64,000 nt of DNA from Sphingomonas sp. PP-CE-3A-406 (GTDB lineage: Bacteria > Pseudomonadota > Alphaproteobacteria > Sphingomonadales > Sphingomonadaceae): positions 806,001-870,000 of the forward strand of contig NZ_RCWY01000001.1 of NCBI RefSeq assembly GCF_003688625.1, written 5' to 3'. The translations under genes were made by a program, and so were the position numbers. Shown in pieces: positions 36,046 through 44,863 of this stretch (its first letter is position 1; every line of letters begins with the position of its first letter). Below the pieces are notes generated by a model. That model ran no database searches. It worked only from the letters and a program-made list of their open reading frames with translations, and was not told the origin of the DNA.

Positions 36046-36972
36046 TCAGATGCCTGGGGCTGGGTATGCGAGGTAGGCTAGGCGGCGGACTTCTCGGCGG
36101 CCTCGGACGACCGTGTCCAGGATCAGGCCGGTGAACACGTTGAGCGCGGCGAAGATGCCGAGGCCGGTGATCAGGATCGCGGTCGGGAAGCGGGGGACCT
36201 GGTGGATCTCGATATAGGTCAGCACCAGCGGGATGCCGAGGATCAGCGCGAGCAGGCCGAACACGCTGCCGATCGCACCGAAGAACCAGAGCGGACGCTC
36301 GATCCGGTACAGCGTCATGATCGTGCGGAGGATGCGCCAGCCGTCGCCGTAGGTGCTGAGCTTCGATTCGGAGCCTTCGGGGCGCGCGTAATAGGGCGTC
36401 TCGACCTCGCCGATCGGCATCTTGAGTTCGAGCGCGTGGACGCTGATCTCGGTCTCGATCTCGAACCCGGCGGACAGCGACGGGAAGCTCTTCACGAACC
36501 GGCGCGAGAACACGCGGTAGCCCGAGAGGATGTCGGTGAAGCTGCGGCCGAACAGGCGCGCGAGCATGCCGGTGAGCAGCGCGTTGCCGAACCGATGCCC
36601 GCGGCGATAGCTTTCCTGGACCTGGCTGATGCGTGAGCCGACGACCATGTCGAGCTGCTCGTCGAGGACTCGAGCGACCAGATTCGGGGCGGAGGCAGCG
36701 TCGTAGGTCGCGTCGCCATCGGCCATCACGTAGATGTCGGCGTCGATATCGGCGAACATGCGGCGGACGACCGCGCCCTTGCCCTGGATCCGCTCGGTTC
36801 GGACCACGGCGCCGGCGGCGCGCGCGACCTCGATCGTGCGGTCGGCGCTGTTGTTGTCGTACACGTAGATGGTGGCGCCCGGCAGCGCATCGCGGAAACC
36901 CGCAATCGTCTGCGCGATCGCGGCGTCCTCGTTGTAGCACGGGAGCAGGACGGCGATTCTCGGTTCGGTCAT
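36046..36972 (-). CDS. Family 2 glycosyltransferase, membrane-anchored
   Basis: A 308-residue GT-A enzyme of the dolichol-phosphate-mannose-synthase-like branch. The N-terminal PRIAVLLPCYNEDAAIAQTI starts the nucleotide-binding fold, and the metal site is MADGDATYD (about 92-100). The acceptor region around LSGYRVFSRRFVKSFP is typical of polyprenyl-phosphate sugar transferases. Two C-terminal membrane helices (about 235-300) anchor it to the inner membrane. Likely role: charging undecaprenyl phosphate with a sugar for envelope modification (inference). The start at 36972 follows AGGGCAGGG; an ATG 15 bases upstream is possible. Confidence 0.88.
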   Translation of the reverse strand: MTEPRIAVLLPCYNEDAAIAQTIAGFRDALPGATIYVYDNNSADRTIEVARAAGAVVRTERIQGKGAVVRRMFADIDADIYVMADGDATYDAASAPNLVARVLDEQLDMVVGSRISQVQESYRRGHRFGNALLTGMLARLFGRSFTDILSGYRVFSRRFVKSFPSLSAGFEIETEISVHALELKMPIGEVETPYYARPEGSESKLSTYGDGWRILRTIMTLYRIERPLWFFGAIGSVFGLLALILGIPLVLTYIEIHQVPRFPTAILITGLGIFAALNVFTGLILDTVVRGRREVRRLAYLAYPAPGI

Positions 36973-37059
36973 GCCCTGCCCTCGCATTGAAACGCCACGA
37001 TCGACGTACGGCGCCTTCAGGCTGAACACCTCGGGCACGGACGCCTCTTCACTTCCTTG

Positions 37060-37110
37060 TTCTCCCGCGAAGGCGGGAGCCCAGTCTGGGTCCCCGCCTT
37101 CGCGGGGAAA
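37060..37110. repeat. Family B palindrome, CCCGCGAAGGCGGG type
   Basis: TTCTCCCGCGAAGGCGGGAG pairs with a right arm GTCCCCGCCTTCGCGGGGAA around CCCAGTCTGG. The arms come from two slightly different variants. It lies between the trigger factor and glycosyltransferase genes. Confidence 0.85.
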
Positions 37111-37137
37111 CAATTTCTTACCGATTCCCATCCACCC

Positions 37138-37230
37138 GTCACCCCGGACCTGTTCCGGGGTCCGCCGTTCCGCATGCTCTTCGGGTTGAGAGTGTGGAAC
37201 GGTGGATGCCGGAACGAGCCCGGCATGACG
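37138..37230. repeat. Palindromic repeat, GTCACCCCGGACCTGTTCCGGGG type
   Basis: GTCACCCCGGACCTGTTCCG on the left and CCGGAACGAGCCCGGCATGA on the right are inverted, with inner GTTCCGC/GTGGAAC words. With the preceding element it fills most of the 268-base gap before trigger factor. Confidence 0.75.
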
Positions 37231-37240
37231 GAGGCGAAGC

Positions 37241-38896
37241 TTACGCCTCGGTCTTGGTCGGAGCCTTCTTAGCGCGCGGCTTCTTCGCCGGTGCGTCGGC
37301 AGCCTCGGTGCCCTCTGCGTTCTCGGCAGCAACCGGCGACGATTCCGTCACAGCGGTCTCCGCTTCGACAGGAGCCGCCTTCTTCTTGGCAGGCGCCTTC
37401 TTCGCAGGCTTGGCCTCGTCCGCTGCGTCCGAAGCCGGTGCCTCGTCCGTCACGGCGTCATCCGATGCAGCCTCGTCCGACGCTGGCTTGGCCTTCTTGG
37501 CAGCAGCCTTCTTCTTCGGCTTGTGGTTGTCGTGGTCATGCGTGTGCGTGCCGCTGGCGAAACCGTCCTCGCTCTCGATCGCTGCTTCCAGCTCCTCGCG
37601 CGTCGCTTCGCGGTCGGTGATCTCGGCCTTCTCGAACAGGAAATCGACGACCTTGTCCTCGTACAGCGGCGCGCGCAGCTGGGCGGCCGCCATCGGCTCC
37701 TGCTGGACGTACTGCATGAACTGCTGGCGCTGCTCGGCGGGATACTGCTGCGCCGCCTGTGCGAGCAGACGCTGCATTTCCTGGTTCGAAACCTCGACGC
37801 CGTTCGCCTGACCGATCTCGGACAGGAGCAGGCCCAGACGCACGCGACGCTCGGCGATCTTGCGGTAATCGTCGCGCTCGCCTTCCATCTCGGCCATCGC
37901 AGCCTCGGGATCGGCCTCATGCGTGGCTTCGTGCTGGAGCTGCGACCAGATCTGGTTGAACTCCGCTTCGACCATCGACGGCGGCACTTCGAAGTCATGA
38001 CCCTCGGCAAGCTGGTCGAGCAGCTTGCGCTTCATGTGCGTACGCGTGAGACCGTTATGCTCCTGCTCGATCTGCCCCTTCAACAGCCCCGTGAGCTGCT
38101 CCAGGCTCTCGAGACCGAGCGACTTCGCCAGGTCCTCGTCAATCTTGCTCTCGCCCGCGGTCTTCACCGACTTGACGGTGATGTCGAACGTCGCCGGCTG
38201 CCCTGCAAGCGACTTTTCCTGATACTCCTCGGGGAAGGTCACGTTCAGGACCTTGTCGTCGCCGGACTTCACACCGACGAGCTGATCCTCGAAGCCCGGG
38301 ATGAGACGACCCGAACCGAGCTCGACGCCCATGTCGGTGCCGGTGCCGCCCTCGAACGCAACGCCGTCCGCGGTCTTGCCGACGAAATCGACGGTAACGA
38401 GATCGCCCATCTTGGCGACGTAATCGTCAGCTGCGTCGTCCCACTTCTTCTGCTGGTCGGCGAACTTCTGGAGCTGCTCAGTGACCGCGTCGTCGGAGAC
38501 GGGCACGGTCAGGCGCTCGAGCTTGATGCCGTCGATCGCGGGTGCGGGAACCTGCGGGAGGACCTCCATCTCGACCTTGACCACGGCGTCCTTGCCGAGG
38601 TCATAGCCGTCTTCCAGCTCGACCGAAGGCTGCATCGCGGGGCGAAGCTGCTTCTCGGCGAGGAGCGTCTGGACGCTCTCCTGGATCGCCGCGTTCAGCG
38701 CGTCCTGCGTCAGCGCCGGGCCGTGCATCTTGCGGATGAGGTTCGCCGGCACCTTGCCCGGACGGAAGCCCGGCATCTTCATCTGCGGCGCGAGGCGCTT
38801 CAGCTCGACATCGACCTTGGCATCGATATCCTTCGCGGTGATGGTGAGCGTAAAGGCGCGCTTGAGGCCCTCGTTCAACGTCTCGACAGTCTGCAT
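37241..38896 (-). CDS. tig: Trigger factor with long charged C-terminal tail
   Basis: A ribosome-associated chaperone and peptidyl-prolyl isomerase. The N-terminal ribosome-binding domain contains the signature GFRPGKVP (about 42-49). The FKBP-type PPIase domain follows (GDLVTVDFVGKTADGVAFEGG), then the helical C-terminal chaperone domain ending near residue 445. It is 551 residues, about 110 longer than E. coli trigger factor. The extension starts with a His-rich segment (THTHDHDNH) and continues as Lys/Ala/Asp/Glu-rich low complexity. The start at 38896 gives the normal MQTVETLNEGLKR. Confidence 0.96.
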   Translation of the reverse strand: MQTVETLNEGLKRAFTLTITAKDIDAKVDVELKRLAPQMKMPGFRPGKVPANLIRKMHGPALTQDALNAAIQESVQTLLAEKQLRPAMQPSVELEDGYDLGKDAVVKVEMEVLPQVPAPAIDGIKLERLTVPVSDDAVTEQLQKFADQQKKWDDAADDYVAKMGDLVTVDFVGKTADGVAFEGGTGTDMGVELGSGRLIPGFEDQLVGVKSGDDKVLNVTFPEEYQEKSLAGQPATFDITVKSVKTAGESKIDEDLAKSLGLESLEQLTGLLKGQIEQEHNGLTRTHMKRKLLDQLAEGHDFEVPPSMVEAEFNQIWSQLQHEATHEADPEAAMAEMEGERDDYRKIAERRVRLGLLLSEIGQANGVEVSNQEMQRLLAQAAQQYPAEQRQQFMQYVQQEPMAAAQLRAPLYEDKVVDFLFEKAEITDREATREELEAAIESEDGFASGTHTHDHDNHKPKKKAAAKKAKPASDEAASDDAVTDEAPASDAADEAKPAKKAPAKKKAAPVEAETAVTESSPVAAENAEGTEAADAPAKKPRAKKAPTKTEA

Positions 38897-38964
38897 GTCC
38901 GGCCTTTGTCTAAAAGAGCATTCAGGATAATTCTTCGGGCGGTCGCCTCGCCTGCGCGGCGGGC

Positions 38965-39049
38965 TGGTGCGGGCGAAGGGACTCGAACCCCCACATCTTG
39001 CGATACTTGGACCTAAACCAAGCGCGTCTACCAGTTCCGCCACGCCCGC
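38965..39049 (-). tRNA. tRNA-Leu (TAG anticodon)
   Basis: The reverse strand folds with acceptor GCGGGCG/CGCCCGC, D arm GGCGGAACTGGTAGACGC, anticodon loop TTTAGGT within CTTGG/CCAAG, a long variable arm (ATCGCAAGAT region) and T arm GGGTTCGAGTCCC. CCA is encoded at 38965-38967. The variable arm is typical of class II tRNA-Leu. Confidence 0.96.
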
Positions 39050-39170
39050 ACAGGACATCGCCGTAGCGGGCGCGTCTATACCAACGATGCATGCGGGGGC
39101 AAGCACATAGGCAACTCCCAACGCAACCGCGCTCGATTACAGGCGTTGAACACCCAGAAGGAGAGACATC

Positions 39171-39326
39171 ATGGCTACTCAACCCCCGGCAGAATTCCCG
39201 ACCCCGACGTCGCCCGTCGAGCCGACCGCGCCGCCGCCCGAGTTCAATCCGCCGGCGCCCGACATCGACGTGCCTGTGCCAGGAACGCCGTCGAACGATC
39301 CCGCACCCGTCCAGCCGGAGTTTTGA
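39171..39326 (+). CDS. Small proline-rich hypothetical protein
   Basis: A 51-residue protein with a strong ribosome site (AAGGAGAG, 6 bases before the ATG). About one third of the residues are proline (PAEFPTPTSPVEPTAPPPEF and onward), with Ala, Thr and Asp filling the rest. It has no membrane segment and is probably disordered. The stop at 39324-39326 overlaps the ribosome site of the next small gene, so the two are likely cotranscribed. Function unknown. Confidence 0.65.
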   Translation: MATQPPAEFPTPTSPVEPTAPPPEFNPPAPDIDVPVPGTPSNDPAPVQPEF

Positions 39327-39328
39327 GC

Positions 39329-39547
39329 GTGAGCGATCCGCATTCCGGCACCAATCCCGAAACGCTCCCCGAGGATCGTGACGAGGATACCCGCAGCGAC
39401 ATCGAACAGGCAGTGGAGTCGCGCTCCGACGCGGTCGAGCGCGGCGAAGGCGGCGACGAGCCCGAGACGTTCACCGACAGCGGCCTGCCCGACGGCGTCG
39501 GTGGCACCGGGGGCGTCGTGAAGAACCAGGACAACGACGCGCAGTAA
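39329..39547 (+). CDS. Small acidic hypothetical protein
   Basis: A 72-residue, very acidic and hydrophilic protein (SDPHSGTNPETLPEDRDEDT; later GGDEPETFTDSGLPDGVGG). The likely start is GTG at 39329, with GGAG nine bases upstream; the longer frame from 39146 runs out of frame through the preceding gene. Predicted disordered; function unknown. It ends three bases before the stop of the convergent gene at 39551. Confidence 0.6.
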   Translation: MSDPHSGTNPETLPEDRDEDTRSDIEQAVESRSDAVERGEGGDEPETFTDSGLPDGVGGTGGVVKNQDNDAQ

Positions 39548-39550
39548 GCG

Positions 39551-40183
39551 TCATGAGGTCGGTAGATGGTGGTCGGTGCGATACGCATCGACCGCCATTA
39601 ACAGGCCGGCAATTTCCGCCGTCGAAAGCAGAAAAGCGCGTTCTCCGCCGTTTTGCGCCATGATCTTGAATGGCAATGACGTGATCCCGTCGCCTGCGTA
39701 CAATTTGGCATTGGCGCTGAGCAACGCCGCCGCGATCGCAAACCCGACGGTCTCGGACCTCAGGCAGGCAAACCCCCTCGGGCAAGATGCTTTCAAGCGC
39801 GCAATCCGTTGCGTCGCTATCGTGCGCGGCCCGGCGGGCGTTGCATAATTGGCCGTATCCCAGTTCGCCCAACCATAGTCGCGGTACCGTATCCTGACAT
39901 AGGCCTGATACGCAGTCCGGCCCGTCTTCTTGTCGATAAAAGCGCGAAGAAATACGTCATCGAGCGCCGGCCTCAGCAGCGGCTTTCGATCGACGAACCC
40001 GTTCGCGGTGGTGATCGTCGCGACCGTGTCCAGATCATCGTCATGAAGCGTCGTTCGGGCCTGGAATTGCGCCGGCGTCATCGCCGCAAGCCGCCGCTCG
40101 CCGCTGGACCTGCTTGATGCGGCCGATGCCTGACCGATGGCGAGCGTCAGGATCGCGATTGTCATTGTCCATCTGATCGCCAT
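39551..40183 (-). CDS. Secreted hypothetical protein
   Basis: A 210-residue protein with a signal peptide (MAIRWTMTIAILTLAIGQASA). The mature part has two regions: residues about 45-115 (DTVATITTANGFVDRKPLL, RTAYQAYVRIRYRDYGWANW) and a C-terminal part with a CPRGFACLRSETVGF cysteine pair that may form a disulfide. I do not recognise the family. The DxxL/RIRYRDYGW pattern suggests a small beta-rich periplasmic domain. The ATG at 40183 follows GGGGGCGGCAG. Confidence 0.65.
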   Translation of the reverse strand: MAIRWTMTIAILTLAIGQASAASSRSSGERRLAAMTPAQFQARTTLHDDDLDTVATITTANGFVDRKPLLRPALDDVFLRAFIDKKTGRTAYQAYVRIRYRDYGWANWDTANYATPAGPRTIATQRIARLKASCPRGFACLRSETVGFAIAAALLSANAKLYAGDGITSLPFKIMAQNGGERAFLLSTAEIAGLLMAVDAYRTDHHLPTS

Positions 40184-40434
40184 CTGCCGCCCCCGGGTCG
40201 CAGTGAAGCGCGTTCGACGGACACGCGCAATCCGCAGGAACGGCAATCCGGCCGGTTTCGGATCGGTCCCTTTCGCGAGCGCCTTTTACCCACGCGTCGG
40301 TCAGCACCGATACAGGTTGCCGCGCCTACGCTAAGATACTGCCAGCACCTCTATTTCAGGACCCGTCGATCTTCACGCTGCCCAACCCCGGCCAACCGCA
40401 CACGCTGTATGTCGCACTCGGTATCGCCGTCGTC

Positions 40435-40995
40435 GTGCTCGTCGTCGCGCAGCGCATCCCGATCGTGCGGACGCTGGTGAATATCGGCATGACGCTCGTG
40501 TTGGTCGGCCTGTTGTTCGTCGCGGTCGACCAGCAGCGCCAGTTCGACCCGTATGTCGGCAAGATCGCCCGGTTCCTGAAGATCGAGGACCAGCAGGTGG
40601 TCGGCGGCGAGGTCCGTATCCGGATGTCGCCGGATGGCCATTTCTGGGCGCGCGCGACGATCGACGGTGTCAGCCAACGGCTGCTGATCGACAGCGGGGC
40701 CACGATCACGGCGATTTCGGAAAAGACGGCGGAGAAAGCTGGTGTTGAGGCGCGGGTTGGCGTGGTGCCGATCGTTTTGCAGACCGCCAACGGCTCGATC
40801 GCGGCGACGACGGGGAAGATCGCGAGTTTGCGTCTCGGCGCGATCGTCGCGCGGAACTTGCAGGTGGTGGTGTCGCCCGCGTTCGGCGAGACCAACGTGC
40901 TGGGGATGAACTTCCTGTCGCGCCTCGCGTCGTGGCGGGTAGAGGAGAACACGCTAATCCTCGTGCCGCATCATCCGCAGAAGGTCGACGGGTAA
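40435..40995 (+). CDS. Retropepsin-like aspartic protease, TIGR02281 type
   Basis: A clan AA aspartic protease homologue with the single DSGAT active-site motif (Asp86 in this numbering, LLIDSGATITAISEKTAEKAG) and the later VLGMNFLSRLASWRVE strand, as in the TIGR02281 family. An N-terminal membrane helix (VLVGLLFVAVDQQ) anchors it. Upstream the frame stays open and reads plausible protein (LPNPGQPHTLYVALGIAVVVLVV), implying an additional membrane helix. However, there is no ATG, GTG or TTG in frame between about 40318 and 40435, so the true start may be a rare codon such as CTG. The substrate is unknown; it is probably a periplasmic or membrane-linked protease. Confidence 0.8.
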   Translation: MLVVAQRIPIVRTLVNIGMTLVLVGLLFVAVDQQRQFDPYVGKIARFLKIEDQQVVGGEVRIRMSPDGHFWARATIDGVSQRLLIDSGATITAISEKTAEKAGVEARVGVVPIVLQTANGSIAATTGKIASLRLGAIVARNLQVVVSPAFGETNVLGMNFLSRLASWRVEENTLILVPHHPQKVDG

Positions 40996-41012
40996 GGCCG
41001 CGTCCGTATACA

Positions 41013-41118
41013 ACCACCCCGGCGAAGGCCGGGGCCCAATTGGAAAGGTTGCAGTAACGAAGCGCTGCCCACCGTTATCACCGTCCCCCAATTGGGCCCC
41101 GGCCTTCGCCGGGGTGGT
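41013..41118. repeat. Family A palindromic (REPIN-like) element, copy 3
   Basis: Same arms as the copy at 14431, around a core containing GCAGTAACGAAGCGC and CGTTA. It lies between convergent genes. With 41155-41231 it occupies most of the 274-base gap before gatB. Confidence 0.9.
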
Positions 41119-41154
41119 GCCTGTCGAGGGCGGGCGGACTACACTTCTGCTAGT

Positions 41155-41231
41155 GCCCTCGCGAACGCGGGGGCCCAGGAATCAAGCAGCGCTGCATTCG
41201 GTTACCCTAGACTCCCGCCATCGCGGGAGAA
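41155..41231. repeat. Degraded family B palindrome
   Basis: CCCTCGCGAACGCGGGGGCC with CAGGAATC on the left, and ACTCCCGCCATCGCGGGAGA on the right. The arms are imperfect compared with 59080-59157. Confidence 0.65.
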
Positions 41232-41269
41232 CGGAAAGGGCGGGAGAGAGAGCAAAGAAGTCGGTAGCT

Positions 41270-42757
41270 TTACGAGGCCATCGACTCCCCCAGCATCCCC
41301 TTCAGAACCTCGTTCACGACAGCAGGGTTAGCCTTCCCCCCCATCGCCTTCATCGTCTGGCCCACGAAGAACCCGAACAGCTTGTCCTTACCGCCGCGGT
41401 AATCAGCGACCTTGTCCGCGTTCGCCGCCATCACCTCGGCGATCACAGCCTCGATCGCGCCGGTATCGCTGGTCTGCTTCAACCCGCGGTCCTCGACGAC
41501 CTTCGCCGCGCCGTCGCCGGTCTCGAGCATCACCTCGAACACCTGCTTGGCGAGACTCCCCGACAGCGTGCCGTCCGCGATCAGCCCCAGCAATTCCGCA
41601 GCCTGCGCCGGCGACACCGGCGAGTTCTCGATGTCCTTGCCAGTCCGGTTCAACGCGCCGAACAGCTCGGACGTCGTCCAGTTCGCCGCCGCCGCCGGCT
41701 TCACGCCCGCGTCGAGCAACGCATCGAACCACCGCGCCGCCTCGACCTCGGCGGTCAGCACCGTCGCCTGATACGCGGTGATCCCGAGCGCCTCATACCG
41801 CGCGCGCTTCGCATCCGGCAGCTCGGGCAACGAAGCCCGACACTCGGCCAGGAACGCGTCATCGAGCACCAGCGGCAACAGATCGGGATCGGGGAAGTAG
41901 CGGTAATCATGCGCATCTTCCTTCGACCGCATCGACCGCGTCTCGTTGCGATCGGGATCGTAGAGCCGCGTCTCCTGCTGGATCTTGCCGCCGGCTTCGA
42001 GCACCTCGACCTGACGCCTGGCCTCCTGCTCGACCACCGCCATCACGAAGCGCACCGAATTGACGTTCTTCGTCTCGGTCCGCGTGCCCAGCTCGTCGCC
42101 GGGCTTGCGCACGCTGACGTTGACGTCGGCGCGCATCGAGCCTTCTTCCATGTTGCCGTCGCACGACCCGACATAGCGCAGGATCGATCGCAGCTTCCGC
42201 AGGTAAGCCCCTGTTTCCGCTGGAGATGCGAGATCGGGCTTCGACACGATCTCCATCAGCGCGACGCCCGACCGGTTGAGATCGACATACGACTGAGTTG
42301 GGTGCTGGTCGTGCATCAGCTTGCCCGCATCCTGCTCGACATGGATGCGCTCGACGCCGATCCGCTTGCCCGCGGCATCGGGGTTCTTCTCGTCGAGGCT
42401 GATGTCGATCGCGCCTTCACCGACGATCGGATGATAAAGCTGGCTGATCTGATAGCCCTGCGGCAGATCGGCGTAGAAATAGTTCTTCCGGTCGAACCGC
42501 GACCACTTATTGATCTGCGCCTCGATCGCCATGCCGGTGCGGACCGCCTGGCGGATGCACTCGCGGTTCGGCACCGGCAGCATTCCCGGCATCGCCGCAT
42601 CGACGAGCGACACCTGCGTGTTGGGCTCCGCGCCGAACGCGGTCGCCGCGCCCGAGAAGAGCTTGGCGTTCGACGTCACCTGCGCGTGCACTTCGAGGCC
42701 GACCACGACCTCCCACTCGCCGGTTTCGCCCTGGATACGATAGTTCGATTCAGTCAT
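41270..42757 (-). CDS. gatB: Aspartyl/glutamyl-tRNA amidotransferase subunit B
   Basis: A 495-residue kinase/transamidase subunit of GatCAB, which converts Glu-tRNA(Gln) (and Asp-tRNA(Asn)) to the amidated form. The N-terminal cradle domain starts [21 protein letters not shown], and the PEM-type signature region reads [16 protein letters not shown]. The C-terminal YqeY-like tail domain ([24 protein letters not shown]) is complete. It lies on the same strand as gatA and gatC but about 180 bases downstream of gatA, with a possible small gene in between. Confidence 0.97.
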   Translation of the reverse strand: MTESNYRIQGETGEWEVVVGLEVHAQVTSNAKLFSGAATAFGAEPNTQVSLVDAAMPGMLPVPNRECIRQAVRTGMAIEAQINKWSRFDRKNYFYADLPQGYQISQLYHPIVGEGAIDISLDEKNPDAAGKRIGVERIHVEQDAGKLMHDQHPTQSYVDLNRSGVALMEIVSKPDLASPAETGAYLRKLRSILRYVGSCDGNMEEGSMRADVNVSVRKPGDELGTRTETKNVNSVRFVMAVVEQEARRQVEVLEAGGKIQQETRLYDPDRNETRSMRSKEDAHDYRYFPDPDLLPLVLDDAFLAECRASLPELPDAKRARYEALGITAYQATVLTAEVEAARWFDALLDAGVKPAAAANWTTSELFGALNRTGKDIENSPVSPAQAAELLGLIADGTLSGSLAKQVFEVMLETGDGAAKVVEDRGLKQTSDTGAIEAVIAEVMAANADKVADYRGGKDKLFGFFVGQTMKAMGGKANPAVVNEVLKGMLGESMAS

Positions 42758-42941
42758 TGTCTTTCAACCTACCGCTTGAGCGCCGGAACAAGCTGAGCTT
42801 TTTCTCAGCTGCTGCCTTGACCGGCCGCTCGATCTTTACTCTTCGCCGGGCAGGCATGTCATCTTCTCGACCCGGAACAAAGCCGGGCAATAATCGGAAC
42901 AAGTCCCCAATCGCGCCCAGCCAGTCCAGTAGATTTACCAC
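42750..42941 (-). CDS. Possible small protein between gatA and gatB
   Basis: An open frame of 63 residues from GTG 42941, inside the end of gatA, to a TGA overlapping the gatB start. It reads [20 protein letters not shown], then a basic stretch ([19 protein letters not shown]) and [15 protein letters not shown] short amphipathic or hydrophobic N-terminus is followed by a cationic tail. The tight fit between the two genes argues for coding. The weak ribosome site and mixed codon use argue against it. Confidence 0.35.
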   Translation of the reverse strand: MVNLLDWLGAIGDLFRLLPGFVPGREDDMPARRRVKIERPVKAAAEKKLSLFRRSSGRLKDND

Positions 42942-44419
42942 CAAACATCCGGCCTGGCGACGAACCCCGCTCGCTGTTCGATCGCGAGCCCTGCGTTCAG
43001 CACGCCTTGCTCGTCGAGCGGCTTGCCGATGATCTGAAGCCCGAGCGGCAGACCCTGCTTGTCGAGACCACCGGGCACCGACATCGCCGGCAGGCCTGCG
43101 AGGCTCGACGGCACGGTGAAGACGTCGTTCAGATACATCGCGATCGGATCGGCCGACTTCTCGCCGAGCGCGAACGCCGCCGACGGTGCGGTCGGGGTGA
43201 GGAGGACGTCGCACGTCTCCCAAGCCCGTTCGAAATCGCGCGCGATCAGCGTCCGGACCTTCTGCGCCTGCGTATAATACGCGTCGTAGAAACCGGCTGA
43301 CAGCACGTACGTGCCGATCATGATGCGGCGCTTCACCTCGGGGCCGAAGCCATCGGCGCGGGTCGCAGCGTACATGTCCTGCAAACCGGCGCCGGTCGGC
43401 AGGTCGCGGATCCCGTAACGCACGCCATCATAGCGCGCGAGGTTCGACGAGGCTTCGGCGGGCGCGATGATGTAATAGGCGGGGAGCGCGTATTTGGTGT
43501 GCGGGAGCGAGACCTCGACGATCGTCGCGCCGGCATCCTTCAGCCAATCGATGCCCTGCTGCCAGAGCGCTTCGATCTCCTCGGGCATCCCGTCGACGCG
43601 ATATTCCCTGGGAATACCGACGCGCAGGCCATTGAGATTGACCGACAAACCCGCTTCCCACTTCGGCACGTCGAGCTGCAACGAGGTGCCGTCCTTCGCA
43701 TCGAACCCGGCCATCGCCTCGAGCAGGATCGCACAGTCGCGAACGTCGCGCGCCATCGGCCCGGCCTGGTCGAGCGACGAGGCGAACGCGATCGTCCCCC
43801 AGCGCGAACAGCGGCCATAGGTCGGCTTGATGCCGCTGATACCGGTGAAGGCGGCGGGCTGGCGGATCGACCCACCCGTGTCCGTGCCGGTCGCACCTGG
43901 GCAGAGCCGTGCGGCCACTGCCGACGAAGAACCGCCCGACGAGCCGCCGGGTGCCAGCGACGCGTTACCGCCGTCGTTGCGCTTCCACGGCGAGATCACA
44001 TTGCCGAACGCGCTGGTCTCGTTCGACGACCCCATCGCGAATTGGTCCATGTTCAGCTTGCCGAGCATCCCCGCGCCCGCATCCCACAAATTCTGCGAGA
44101 CGGTCGATTCGTAGGTCGGCTTGAAGCCTTCGAGGATATGGCTCGCGGCGGTCGTCGTGACGCCACGCGTGCAGAACAGGTCCTTCATGCCGATCGGCAC
44201 GCCGGCCAGCGGCTTGAGCGTCTCGCCGGCTGCGCGCGCGGTATCGGCGGCGGTTGCGGCGGCGATCGCGTGGTCTGGCGTCTCGACAAGAAACGCGTTC
44301 AACGCCTTGGCCTGGCTCACCTTTACGATGAACGCATCGGCGACTTCGCGTGCCTTGAAGCTGCCGTCGCGGACACCATCGCGGATGCCTGCGATCCCGA
44401 GATCTGTGAGGTCGGTCAT
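42935..44419 (-). CDS. gatA: Aspartyl/glutamyl-tRNA amidotransferase subunit A
   Basis: A 494-residue amidase subunit that releases ammonia from glutamine for the GatB reaction. The amidase-signature triad is visible: Lys79 (IGMKDLF), cis-Ser160 (PGGSSGGSS) and nucleophile Ser184 ([12 protein letters not shown]), with the same spacing as characterised GatA. The start at 44419 shares one base with the gatC stop (TAATG), which fixes it; the much longer upstream frame is gatC read out of frame. The operon order is gatC-gatA-gatB. Confidence 0.97.
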   Translation of the reverse strand: MTDLTDLGIAGIRDGVRDGSFKAREVADAFIVKVSQAKALNAFLVETPDHAIAAATAADTARAAGETLKPLAGVPIGMKDLFCTRGVTTTAASHILEGFKPTYESTVSQNLWDAGAGMLGKLNMDQFAMGSSNETSAFGNVISPWKRNDGGNASLAPGGSSGGSSSAVAARLCPGATGTDTGGSIRQPAAFTGISGIKPTYGRCSRWGTIAFASSLDQAGPMARDVRDCAILLEAMAGFDAKDGTSLQLDVPKWEAGLSVNLNGLRVGIPREYRVDGMPEEIEALWQQGIDWLKDAGATIVEVSLPHTKYALPAYYIIAPAEASSNLARYDGVRYGIRDLPTGAGLQDMYAATRADGFGPEVKRRIMIGTYVLSAGFYDAYYTQAQKVRTLIARDFERAWETCDVLLTPTAPSAAFALGEKSADPIAMYLNDVFTVPSSLAGLPAMSVPGGLDKQGLPLGLQIIGKPLDEQGVLNAGLAIEQRAGFVARPDVWW

Positions 44420-44721
44420 TATTCGATCACCTTCGGCACGGCAAAGAAACCATGCTCTGCCACCGGGGCATTGGCCAAAACCTGCTCGCGGATGCCGCCG
44501 CCGGTCAGCGGGTCGGCGTTGACGACGTCGTCGCGCAGCCGCAACGTATTGGGGATGACGGCGGTCATCGGCTCGATACCGGTCGTGTCGACCTCTTCGA
44601 GCATCTCGATCCAGCCAAGGATGTTTCCGAGTTCCGGCGCCATGCGGGCGGCGTCCTCGTCGGTGATCGCGATGCGCGCAAGGCTCGCGATCCGCTTCAC
44701 GGTTGCAGTATCTACGGACAT
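44419..44721 (-). CDS. gatC: Aspartyl/glutamyl-tRNA amidotransferase subunit C
   Basis: A 100-residue subunit that wraps around GatA and stabilises GatCAB. It starts [20 protein letters not shown] and ends in the proline/aspartate-rich tail (NPLTGG...[17 protein letters not shown]) typical of GatC. It is the first gene of the gatCAB operon. A short perfect hairpin (44762-44797) lies about 40 bases upstream. Confidence 0.96.
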   Translation of the reverse strand: MSVDTATVKRIASLARIAITDEDAARMAPELGNILGWIEMLEEVDTTGIEPMTAVIPNTLRLRDDVVNADPLTGGGIREQVLANAPVAEHGFFAVPKVIE

Positions 44722-44761
44722 GCCGTGCGGCTAGCACCGGGCGCGCAGGCGGCGCAACACC

Positions 44762-44797
44762 CTTCGTGTTCCCCCGCGGAGGCGGGGGAACACGAAG
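44762..44797. repeat. Perfect hairpin, minimal family B element
   Basis: A 16-bp perfect stem CTTCGTGTTCCCCCGC/GCGGGGGAACACGAAG with loop GGAG. It sits between the divergent gatC and DUF3089 genes and resembles a single full-length arm of the repeats elsewhere. Confidence 0.85.
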
Positions 44798-44863
44798 CTG
44801 CGCGATTGCAACGGCGGCGCGCATACGGCACGGGAGCCGGACCGCCTGCACGGAAGGTCCCGC

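Noticed and set aside
36973..37240. Short frames in the gap between the glycosyltransferase and trigger factor
   Set aside because: The gap is almost entirely two palindromic repeats; the frames only translate their arms.
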